Below are positions 23,520 to 32,300 of a DNA stretch of 36,241 nucleotides, in pieces. Both the position numbers and the translations under genes were made by a program. Positions within the stretch are counted from its first letter, which is position 1, and each line of letters opens with the position of its first letter. Source of the stretch: an uncultured Chlamydiae bacterium (GTDB taxonomy: Bacteria; Chlamydiota; Chlamydiia; Chlamydiales; 2-12-FULL-49-11); assembly GCA_937996705.1 (NCBI GenBank), contig CALKUQ010000031.1, positions 1 to 36,241 on the forward strand. Reading direction: 5' to 3'. A model generated the notes under the pieces. The model was given only the letters and a program-made list of their open reading frames with translations. It had not been told where the DNA came from and made no database searches.

Positions 23520-24800
23520 CTAAGCTTCCTTGTTATAGTGATTTAAATTTAGCTTAGTCCTTCTGCATCTGCCAAAAATTGTACTCACAATATAAGAAAC
23601 GGAATCACTACCCTTTCGAAAGATCCAATTCACTGTGTTATCCATCCCTTGGTGCACTTTGCTGCCAGTAACATTGAGAATGCTTCCCGCAATTTTAGTT
23701 GTATGATAGAAAACACTTCCTAATCTTGAATCATAGCAACCCACTAGCTGTGCTATTTTTTTGATCGGAGGGGCGCTTTTATCAACTAACCAGAGAGTTG
23801 CAGCACCACTACCTTTAAGCACAGATGCGCTTAATCGAAGAGCTTGCCAAGTAAGTATAGCTTCCACTACAGCAATATTAGCAACTTTAACAAAGAAAAC
23901 CGCTTTTTCTGTCCATACTGTAGATGTATTAAAAAATGCTGTGCAGTCACTTTGTCGACGTAATAGACGAATATCTAAATGAGTATTATTTTCAAATACT
24001 TGCTCCCGATATTGAGCTCGGGTTGTTAAAACCTCTATGGAATTAATCCTGCATGTAGCTGCCACCACCTCTCTTCCTGAAGTCCAAGAGAGCCACTCTG
24101 CGAAATTTGGGAAGAGCCAAGAATTTTTTCCTGTATTGCACGACTTAATAAAAATTCTAGCGTTTTCACTTAGCCCCTTAAAGCAATCTCTCGGAAGAAA
24201 ATCGAAAATAACAAAAGCTTTTGTCAAACTCAATCTCATCATATGAGAATTCCCATGACCCCCTAAAACTAACCCTGCCTCAAGCGAGCTCGTCATTGAT
24301 GCTTTTTGAATTTCACTACAAATTTGAAACCTATCAAAAATAACTCTATATCTGACTCCTAGGACATCCGATAATTTTCTGAAGGCAGAGCCCATATTCA
24401 TTGGATTTTGAGCACCATTGAAATCACACTGATGTCCTACACTTAAAAACAGAAGAGACTGAGGGAACTCCTCCTCTCGCGTAGCGATCTCCTCATATAA
24501 ATCAAATCCCGTTAAATCTTCTTGACCCTCTACGCTGTTTTGATTATCTACAAAAAACCTCGCCACTAGAGCATCTCTTGATGTTTTTACAAAATATTCT
24601 GCTCCAAAACACATACTAACCGTGCCTCCTATAAGGAGGGCAACAGCGGCCAATTTTCGCGCACGTCCATCTGCGATTAATCCCTCGTCTGTTGATCTTC
24701 CCCTTTTAAGCAAAATCACCCCATGACGAATCAGACAAACTCCCGCTCCGATCGCTTGAGGAGCCTCAAACATACAAAGGCGTGTCCAAGAGATGTCCAT
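23520..24800 (-). CDS. Membrane protein with caspase-like (clan CD) His-Gly / Ser-Cys signature
   Basis: A 426-residue protein I cannot place in a named family. A hydrophobic segment at 48-66 is probably membrane-spanning, and others may lie near 305-325. Residues 110-260 have the pattern of clan CD cysteine peptidases (caspase/gingipain/C80 type): a strand LLFLSVGHQCDF, a second strand ending in LVLGGHGN with His182-Gly183, and IFIKSCNTG with Cys221 about 40 residues later, followed by FAEWLSWTSGREVVAAT. His-Gly and Ser/Ala-Cys at the ends of consecutive strands are the catalytic dyad in this clan. Substrate and activity are unknown. The position between the GH130-like gene and tRNA-Phe gives no clue. 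ATG at 24800; no strong ribosome binding site. Confidence 0.75.
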   Translation of the reverse strand: MDISWTRLCMFEAPQAIGAGVCLIRHGVILLKRGRSTDEGLIADGRARKLAAVALLIGGTVSMCFGAEYFVKTSRDALVARFFVDNQNSVEGQEDLTGFDLYEEIATREEEFPQSLLFLSVGHQCDFNGAQNPMNMGSAFRKLSDVLGVRYRVIFDRFQICSEIQKASMTSSLEAGLVLGGHGNSHMMRLSLTKAFVIFDFLPRDCFKGLSENARIFIKSCNTGKNSWLFPNFAEWLSWTSGREVVAATCRINSIEVLTTRAQYREQVFENNTHLDIRLLRRQSDCTAFFNTSTVWTEKAVFFVKVANIAVVEAILTWQALRLSASVLKGSGAATLWLVDKSAPPIKKIAQLVGCYDSRLGSVFYHTTKIAGSILNVTGSKVHQGMDNTVNWIFRKGSDSVSYIVSTIFGRCRRTKLNLNHYNKEA

Positions 24801-24910
24801 TCGATTTCTCCAAAATTTTTTAAAAAACCCTTAGATTTCTTTCGAAATTTGGTAACCTAAGCTTCTAAGAGAATAAAAATAGGGAGAAACAAGAATGCTT
24901 CTCCCTAAAG

Positions 24911-24983
<73 letters not shown>

Positions 24984-25036
24984 ATGGTAGTTTTTATTGC
25001 AGCGATTGTAGTGGGTTCTTGAATTTCTGACAACTG

Positions 25037-25822
25037 CTATTGTAAATTCGAGAGAAAAATCATATCTTTAATGATATTGGTCGCCTCTTTCAGGGGGAGA
25101 TCTTGAGGGCCACAACCCAAATTTTTCACTTTTTGAGACACCTGAGGGTCTTCTAAATTTTGATAAAAGTGATTAAGGTCTGCGTCGGTTTTTCTTCGAA
25201 GACTGCAATTTTCAATAAGTTGGGAGGTCATACCCTTCCACCTTAAACTACGCGCAACAGACTTATAACAAGCAATTTGCAGCTCTACTCCTGGGTGAAG
25301 AACTACAATAGGACCGCTATATTCTGTTGTAAGATCTATCTTTCTTCCTTCACTATTGGTCTTAGACGAATCATTTATGAGCAAAATATCCTCTTTATTA
25401 ACAGAAACCGACTCGGGCTCTCTATGTTTTCTAAGATCTACAATCAGCCCCATCAAAGGGCTGATCGCTTTTAGTTCAGAGATTGCCTGGCTCATATTGT
25501 AGCGAGCGCTGGGGGAGAGTGCAATTTTCCCAATAATCCCCTCACCGAAAAACTCGTAATCAATAAGAAATTTTTCAACTTCTAATATAATAGTGGAATG
25601 GGGCTGTCCTACTAATTTACCTAAGACTCGATTAAAATTAATTTTATCTGCTTGAGGCCTCTCCATTCCATTCTCTCCCCTCTCGAAGTGTTTCTGACCT
25701 TTGGTCAAAGCGGGACTATGAGAGGGACTTTTGGATTTAAATAGATCTCCAACAGGCATTTTAAGATCACTCCCCATTCCACAGAGAGGGATTGTCAGTA
25801 TGAGCAAAAAGATTTTTTTCAC
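25037..25822 (-). CDS. Hypothetical secreted protein
   Basis: A 261-residue protein with a typical Sec signal peptide (MKKIFLLILTIPLCGMG, cleavage probably near residue 17-18). The cysteine before GMG does not fit a good lipobox, so a lipoprotein is less likely. The mature part is charged, with a linker rich in Ser, Pro and Lys (residues 28-60) and then a mixed alpha/beta-looking region with PIVVLHPGVELQIACYKSVA and a cysteine-containing C-terminus. I know no family for it. It is divergent from the str operon and lies upstream of tRNA-Phe on the same strand. Confidence 0.75.
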   Translation of the reverse strand: MKKIFLLILTIPLCGMGSDLKMPVGDLFKSKSPSHSPALTKGQKHFERGENGMERPQADKINFNRVLGKLVGQPHSTIILEVEKFLIDYEFFGEGIIGKIALSPSARYNMSQAISELKAISPLMGLIVDLRKHREPESVSVNKEDILLINDSSKTNSEGRKIDLTTEYSGPIVVLHPGVELQIACYKSVARSLRWKGMTSQLIENCSLRRKTDADLNHFYQNLEDPQVSQKVKNLGCGPQDLPLKEATNIIKDMIFLSNLQ

Positions 25823-25901
25823 TATTTCTCACTTTTTCCGCAATCTAGCATAAGTCGTTTTCAAAAAAAAGGGTAATTTTTTTTTATAACAGAGATACTT
25901 T

Positions 25902-25930
25902 TTGCAAATAATATCGGGATCGGTTATATT
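25902..25930 (+). promoter_or_regulatory. Promoter of the rpsL-rpsG-fusA-rpsJ operon
   Basis: TTGCAA (25902-25907) and TATATT (25925-25930) are separated by exactly 17 bases, 40 bases before the rpsL ATG. A T-rich stretch lies upstream, which may help polymerase binding. Confidence 0.6.
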
Positions 25931-25970
25931 CGCTACAACTTTTTTAGAAACTCGTGAAGGAGAAGGCATA

Positions 25971-26342
25971 ATGCCAACGATCAATCAACTTATACATAAA
26001 CCGAGAAAACCTCTTAAGACTAAGTCGAAATCGGGTGCTTTAAAAAAATGCGCTCAGAAAAGGGGTGTATGTCTTCAGGTAAAAACTCAAACTCCAAAGA
26101 AACCAAACTCAGCTTTACGTAAAGTTACGCGTGTTCGCCTTTCTAATGGAACTGAAATCACAGCCTACATCGGAGGCGAAGGCCACAACCTACAAGAGCA
26201 CAGTATTGTTCTAGTACGTGGCGGCCGGGTAAAAGATTTACCAGGGGTTCGTTATCACGTTGTTAGAGGCGCTTTAGATTGCGCTGCAGTAAAAAACCGT
26301 AAGAAAAGCAGATCCAAATACGGCGCGAAGAAGCCAAAATAA
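25971..26342 (+). CDS. rpsL: 30S ribosomal protein S12
   Basis: A 123-residue protein of the decoding centre. It shows the whole family pattern: MPTINQLIHKPR at the start, TPKKPNSALRKVTRVRLSNG with the lysine whose change gives streptomycin resistance in other bacteria, GEGHNLQEHSIVLVRGGRVK and GVRYHVVRGALD. I start at the ATG at 25971, preceded by AAGGAG; the frame extends upstream to 25902 but this part overlaps the promoter. First gene of the str-type operon, with rpsG 23 bases downstream. Confidence 0.97.
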   Translation: MPTINQLIHKPRKPLKTKSKSGALKKCAQKRGVCLQVKTQTPKKPNSALRKVTRVRLSNGTEITAYIGGEGHNLQEHSIVLVRGGRVKDLPGVRYHVVRGALDCAAVKNRKKSRSKYGAKKPK

Positions 26343-26365
26343 ATAAACAGTGAAAAAGGTTTGTT

Positions 26366-26839
26366 ATGTCAAGAAGACACAGAGCTACAGAAAAAGAAAT
26401 TGCACCTGATGAAAAATATGGCAATCTTGAAATTGCTAAATTCATCACAAAAGTGATGCAAGATGGAAAAAAATCAATTGCACGTAAAATTGTTTACGAT
26501 GCTATCGAAAAATTCACTCAAAAGGTTGCATCCGATAATCCGGTTGAAGCTTTTGAAAGAGCTTTAGAGAATGCAAAACCTCAAGTTGAGGTAAAATCAA
26601 GAAGGATTGGAGGGGCGACCTACCAAGTTCCTGTTGAAGTTGCACCAATCAGAAAGCGCTCTCTTGCAATGAAATGGATCATCGGTTACGCAAAGGCAAA
26701 GCCTGGACGTAATATGACTGATGCTCTTGCGCAAGAACTAGAAGATTGCTACAAAGTGCAAGGTTCAACAATTAAAAAACGTGATGACGTGCACCGTATG
26801 GCAGAAGCCAACAAAGCATTCGCACATTATAAGTGGTAA
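26366..26839 (+). CDS. rpsG: 30S ribosomal protein S7
   Basis: A 157-residue protein that nucleates the 30S head by binding 16S rRNA. MSRRHRATEKEIAPDEKYGN at the start and the conserved GGATYQVPVEVAPIRKRSLA loop and RDDVHRMAEANKAFAHYKW end identify it. Start ATG at 26366 follows AAAAAGG. It sits between rpsL and fusA in the usual order. Confidence 0.97.
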   Translation: MSRRHRATEKEIAPDEKYGNLEIAKFITKVMQDGKKSIARKIVYDAIEKFTQKVASDNPVEAFERALENAKPQVEVKSRRIGGATYQVPVEVAPIRKRSLAMKWIIGYAKAKPGRNMTDALAQELEDCYKVQGSTIKKRDDVHRMAEANKAFAHYKW

Positions 26840-26870
26840 TTAAAACTATACGAATTTAAGAGGATCAATC

Positions 26871-28973
26871 ATGCCAAGAGCTGCAAAAGACCGTCTAGAC
26901 AGAGTACGTAACATTGGAATTATGGCACACATCGATGCCGGCAAAACAACGGTAACTGAACGTATTCTATTTTATGCGGGTCGTCTTCACCAAATTGGAG
27001 AAGTGCACGAAGGTGCTGCAACAATGGACTGGATGGAGCAAGAGAAAGAGCGAGGAATCACAATCACTTCTGCTTGTACTACAGTCTATTGGGATGATTG
27101 CAAAATCAATATTATCGACACCCCCGGGCACGTTGACTTTACAATTGAAGTTGAGCGTTCTTTGAGAGTGCTTGATGGTGCAGTTGCTGTATTTAGCGCA
27201 GTTGATGGAGTTCAACCTCAGTCTGAAACTGTTTGGCGCCAAGCGGAACGTTATAAAGTTCCTAGAATCGCTTTCATCAATAAAATGGATCGCGTGGGTG
27301 CTGATTTTGCAATGTGTGTAAAAAGCATGCGTGAAAGACTTGGGGCTAATGCTGCTCCAGCTCAATGCCCTATCGGTTCTGAAGGCGAATTCAAAGGGAT
27401 GGTTGACCTGATCTCTATGAAAGCTTATGTCTTCCTTGATGAGACTATGGGAGCTGACTATAAACTTGAAGAGATCCCTAATGACTTAAAAGATACTTGC
27501 GAAGAGATGCGTGCTCATCTTCTTGAAGAGCTTGCCTCTCTTGAAGGTGTCGATGAAGCTTTTGTTATGAAAGTTCTCGATGCTCCTGAAACCTTGACTG
27601 AAGCAGAAATTCATGCTGTTATTCGATACGGAGTTTGTACCAATAAATTTTTCCCCGTTCTTTGCGGAACTGCGTTTAAAAACAAAGGGCTACAACCTCT
27701 TCTAGACAACGTAGTAAGATGGATGCCATCACCGATTGATCGTGGTATTATCAAAGCGCACGTAGTTGACAGCGAAGACTTTATGGACTTGAAGCCTGCT
27801 GATAATGAAAAGCTTGCTGGACTTGTTTTTAAAGTGATGACTGACCCTTACGTGGGTAGATTGACGTTTATTAGAATTTATTCTGGAACCCTCACAAAAG
27901 GGACTGCGGTATACAACTCTACCAAAGATAAGAGAGAGAGAATTTCAAGACTTCTTGAAATGCATGCAAACCAGAGAACAGACCGAGATGAGTTCTACAC
28001 TGGAGATATCTTAGGGGTAATTGGACTGAAAAACTCTACAACGGGAGACACCATTTGCTTAGAAGATGATGCTCTTGTGCTAGAGAAAATGCACTTCCCT
28101 GAACCTGTTATGTCTATGGCAATCGAGCCGAAGTCAAAAGCAGATCGTGAAAAACTTTCCCAAGCTCTATCTTCTCTATCAGAAGAAGATCCAACTTTCC
28201 GAGTTTCTACGAATGAAGAGACAGGACAGACGATTATCGCAGGGATGGGTGAGCTTCACTTAGATGTCCTTAGAGATAGAATGATTCGCGAATTTAAAGT
28301 GGATGCAAGTGTAGGAGCGCCTGAGGTTTCTTATAGGGAAACAATTACAGCACCTTCGAACACGGAAACAAAATACATTAAACAATCTGGTGGTCGTGGA
28401 CAATACGCTCACGTTTGCCTTGAGATTGAACCTAATGAGACAGGAAAAGGGAATGAAATTATCAATAAAGTTGTTGGTGGTACGATTCCAAAAGAATACA
28501 TTCCCGCTTGTATCAAGGGGATTGAAGACGGTCTTACAACTGGGGTTGTAGCAGGGTATCCATTAGTCGATATAAAAGTACATATTACTTTTGGTTCTTA
28601 CCATGACGTTGACTCTAATGAGATGGCCTTTAAGATTTGCGCATCGATGGCTTTGAAAGAGGCTGCGAGAAAAGCGACACCTATTATCCTTGAACCTATC
28701 ATGAAAGTTTGCGTAAGCACTCCTGATACAGTTCTTGGGGATGTAATTGGTGATTTAAATAGAAGAAGAGGGCGTATTCAAGGACAGAATACAAAGGGCC
28801 CAATTACTGAAATTGATTCTGAAGTGCCTCTTGCAGAGATGTTTGGGTACTCCACAGATGTACGGTCTATCTCCTCTGGAAGAGCTAGCTTTACGATGGA
28901 GCCAAGCCACTTTGAACAAGTACCGAGAAACGTCCAAGAAGCAATTATGAAAAAATCAGCCGTAAGGAGCTAA
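26871..28973 (+). CDS. fusA: Elongation factor G
   Basis: A 700-residue translocase GTPase, full length. Domain I has G1 AHIDAGKTT (19-27), the G2 region RGITITSA, G3 DTPGH and G4 NKMD. The domain II to V order is intact, with the domain IV loop GGRGQYAHVCLEIEP, which reaches the decoding centre, and the C-terminal FGYSTDVRSISSGRASFTME. AGAGGATC lies before the ATG. It is followed 7 bases later by rpsJ; tufA, often next to fusA elsewhere, is absent, as in Chlamydia. Confidence 0.98.
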   Translation: MPRAAKDRLDRVRNIGIMAHIDAGKTTVTERILFYAGRLHQIGEVHEGAATMDWMEQEKERGITITSACTTVYWDDCKINIIDTPGHVDFTIEVERSLRVLDGAVAVFSAVDGVQPQSETVWRQAERYKVPRIAFINKMDRVGADFAMCVKSMRERLGANAAPAQCPIGSEGEFKGMVDLISMKAYVFLDETMGADYKLEEIPNDLKDTCEEMRAHLLEELASLEGVDEAFVMKVLDAPETLTEAEIHAVIRYGVCTNKFFPVLCGTAFKNKGLQPLLDNVVRWMPSPIDRGIIKAHVVDSEDFMDLKPADNEKLAGLVFKVMTDPYVGRLTFIRIYSGTLTKGTAVYNSTKDKRERISRLLEMHANQRTDRDEFYTGDILGVIGLKNSTTGDTICLEDDALVLEKMHFPEPVMSMAIEPKSKADREKLSQALSSLSEEDPTFRVSTNEETGQTIIAGMGELHLDVLRDRMIREFKVDASVGAPEVSYRETITAPSNTETKYIKQSGGRGQYAHVCLEIEPNETGKGNEIINKVVGGTIPKEYIPACIKGIEDGLTTGVVAGYPLVDIKVHITFGSYHDVDSNEMAFKICASMALKEAARKATPIILEPIMKVCVSTPDTVLGDVIGDLNRRRGRIQGQNTKGPITEIDSEVPLAEMFGYSTDVRSISSGRASFTMEPSHFEQVPRNVQEAIMKKSAVRS

Positions 28974-28980
28974 GAACTTT

Positions 28981-29301
28981 ATGACAACTGCCGCAGCAAA
29001 AAAACAAAAGATCCGAATTCGGTTAAAAGGTTATGATTACCGAGTTGTTGATCGCGTAACTAAAGAAATTGTAGAGACAGCACAAAGAACAGGGGCTAGA
29101 GTTGTTGCAATTCCTCTGCCAACAAGAATTGAGCGTTTTACAGTACTCAGCTCTCCTCACGTTAATAAAAAATCTCGTGAGCAGTTTGAAATGCGTACAC
29201 ACAAGCGTCTTCTTGAAATCAGAAACCCAACTTCAAGCACAATCGACAAGCTAAAAAGCTACACGATTCCTTCTGCTGTGAATATCACAATTTCAGCGTA
29301 A
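28981..29301 (+). CDS. rpsJ: 30S ribosomal protein S10
   Basis: A 106-residue protein of the 30S head (NusE in antitermination). KIRIRLKGYDYRVVDRVTKE, RTGARVVAIPLPTRIERFTV and KKSREQFEMRTHKRLLEI identify it. The first 8 residues (MTTAAAKK) are a short extension compared with the E. coli protein. It closes the operon, with ATG 7 bases after the fusA stop and a strong terminator 15 bases after its own stop. Confidence 0.97.
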   Translation: MTTAAAKKQKIRIRLKGYDYRVVDRVTKEIVETAQRTGARVVAIPLPTRIERFTVLSSPHVNKKSREQFEMRTHKRLLEIRNPTSSTIDKLKSYTIPSAVNITISA

Positions 29302-29315
29302 CTGTTATCTTATAA

Positions 29316-29347
29316 GGCACAAATTGAACGAGTTTGTGCCTTTTTTT
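29316..29347 (+). terminator. Rho-independent terminator of the str-type operon
   Basis: GGCACAAA (29316-29323) and TTTGTGCC (29333-29340) form a perfect 8-bp stem with a 9-base loop, followed by seven T residues (29341-29347). It lies 15 bases after the rpsJ stop and just before the end of the convergent autotransporter gene. Confidence 0.93.
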
Positions 29348-29355
29348 ATACTCTT

Positions 29356-32300
29356 TTAAAATGTTTTAGCTAACTTAAATACGATTTCATTTGAAATGTA
29401 CTGGGAACCGAATTGCCCATCGTAGCTTAATGAGATAACCGTATTCCCGTCTTTCCCTACTTGAGCAAATATGTCTAGATCAACGACTGCAAGATTTTGA
29501 ACTGCTGAGAGGGACTGGAGAGTAATTGAAGCGGGTGCCCCTACGATTGTGGAGGTAATCGTCCCTGTACCAAAGGGGACTCTATTGATATAACTAATCG
29601 ATTCTTTAAAGCCGAAAATAGTCTCCCTGGGGCAATAACTTTGGTAGAGACGCACTCCCACTTGTGACTGTAGCATTGAAGAGTTGTGCGCTTTTTGAGA
29701 CATATTTAAAGGGCCTGCCTCTTTTTCCTTCATGTTACTCTCCCAGTTGGCTGCCCAGTCGAATGCGGCAAAGGTTTCTAGAGTTGTCCAGGGGGCATCA
29801 AAGTAATAGCCAAACGCTAGATGAGGGTCAATTTGCCAACCTTTGCTAGTCCCATAAGCAGTGATATTCACACCTGGATAGGAAATATGCCTCTGGTTAT
29901 GAATTTTGTGAAATAGTCCTAAAAAGGCAGTTTCGATATAAAAATGATTGAAATTGTAGCTGGCATTGACGGAAATAAAATAGTAAGGAATGTTGGATCT
30001 ACCCATATTTTCTTGCTGATAAATCTGAGAGTGTGCATACCCAAAACTTGCTCCGATAAGAATGTCTGTGGAATGTGTATAGTCAAGGCCGACTAAAACA
30101 CCTTCCGAAATAAAGTCAAAGGAGTGATTTTGTTTTTCTGGGGATTGATGGGCAAATTGTCCAAAACCTGTTACCCAAATTTCATAGGGCTTTGAATCTG
30201 TTTCTATATCGTAATCAAGGAGACAAGGGACAGAGCTATCTGCAAGAAGGTGTTTGATTTGGGGTGAAAAAACAAGTCCATCGTCGTCATTGGAACCAAT
30301 CGCCTGAATAAATCTCTTCGTCCTTAAATGTCCATTTGCGATTCGGCTTACAGTAAAGAGTGTTTGCTCTGCTACAAAAATTCCAAATACATTTCTTGCC
30401 GGTGATGCGCTATTGACTCCATTTGACAATGCAGTTCCTGAAAGGGTGGTTAAATCTATAAACTCTTCTGATCTTGGGGCATACTCATTAAGATAGTTGG
30501 CAAAAGCTAAAATATTTCCTTTGAGACCTGAAGTGTTGATCGTATAACTGACTGGGGGGGGTATCACCCCATGTTGATAATACAAGTATAGAGAGTTCCC
30601 AATCGGAGCTAAAGTAAATGTAAAGCCGTCGATCCCCCCTATAATAGTCTCAAAAATTCCTGCTAATCCAGTGGAGCTAATGATTTCATAATTTCCAGTT
30701 TGAGGATAACTGCCTTCAGCTTGGATCAATTGAAGAGTTCCAGCGACTGTAGCCGGCCCGGAGCATTGAATCTGAGAAGAGAGATTAGGATCAAATTCTA
30801 TGATGGTCGTAGATCCGGCGTCTAAATTTAGAGAACCTACATTTAGAGTGCCGATCGAATTGCCTGGATAAATCGTCCCCCCGTTTGTAGCGCTAACTCT
30901 TCCTGTAATGATTCCACTACCTTTGAGTTGGGTTCCATTGGTAGCCGTATAATTTGCTGGAGAAACTCCATTCACTACTATAGTACCTCCTGTGATTATA
31001 GTTTCCCCCGTTCTCTGGGTAGAACCTGATAAAATAAGGGTTCCCTCACCCGTTTTTGTAAAATCACTCTCTGCACCAAGAATATCTCCGCTAAGGGTTG
31101 CAATCTCTCCTGCTTTTACAAAAAAGTTTGTTGCACAATAGTTGTCAGGGATAATCGTATTTGCTAGCACAACAGCATTTGCTAGAGATAGCGTGGCACC
31201 ATCTTGCATATTCAATGAGCCTGCTCCAATAGGGCTTGGACCTTGAACTGCAAGAGTCGTATCATTTAGCAGAGATGTTTCTCCAGAGTAGGTATTGTTT
31301 CCTGATAAAACTAGTGTCTCCCCGCCCCCTATTACCAAAGCTTGCGATCCGCTGATAGCGGCAGAAATCGTAAAAATCCCTGAGTCTGCTAATACGTTTG
31401 AAATAAACAACGAGCCTTCCCCTGTAGTAGATAGGGTCTTTCCATCACCCCCCTCAACAAAACCTAAGCCACCGACACTGAATGTATTTCCTCCTAGAGC
31501 TATTTGGGCATTGTCTAATACAACAAGATTCCCTGTAATTGCAACGCTTCCAGTTATATCTAAATTTCCTCCATTCAAAGTAAGGGATCTGGAAGGGCCC
31601 CCAATATTGCTTTCACTTTCAATAGAAATAAGACCCTCATTGACACTAGTTCCTCCTGCATAGGTGTTTGTTCCTGACAGAAGTAGAGTGCCATTCCCTG
31701 TTTTAGTTAACCCCCTCGCACCGCTTATGTTAGATGAGATTGTAAAAGTTCCCGAATCGACCTCAACTCCCTGAATCGAAAATTCGCCAGTTCCTGTACT
31801 TGCAAGAATGGTCCCACTTTGCCCTATGACTCTCCCAATAATCGTCAGATTATTTACATCTAGGGAGATGGTTGCACTAGAAGTCACTGTTAAATTTCCA
31901 GTCATTGAAACATTTCCTGTTAAAGCTAAATCGCCCCCGCTTAACTCAAGATTTGCAGCACTGTCCCCAATATTCGTTTCACTTTCGATGGAAAGGGTCC
32001 CTGCATTGACACTCGTACCTCCTATGTAGGTATTCGTTCCTGATAAAACTAAAGTTCCACTCCCGATTTTTGTAAGGGTTTGAATGCCCCCTAAATCAGA
32101 AGGCAAAGTAAATGATCCTGAGGCAACTTGAACCGTTCCAACTGACAATGTCCCTCCGGGTGCGTATGTTGTATTTAATGCAAATCCATCACCCCCTATA
32201 AGAGTTCCATTAAGAGTGAATGTATTCGCCCCTAAATTAATGGTTCCCGCTGCATTCATTGTTAGATTCCCATAGATTGTAACACTTCCCGTAATTGTTA

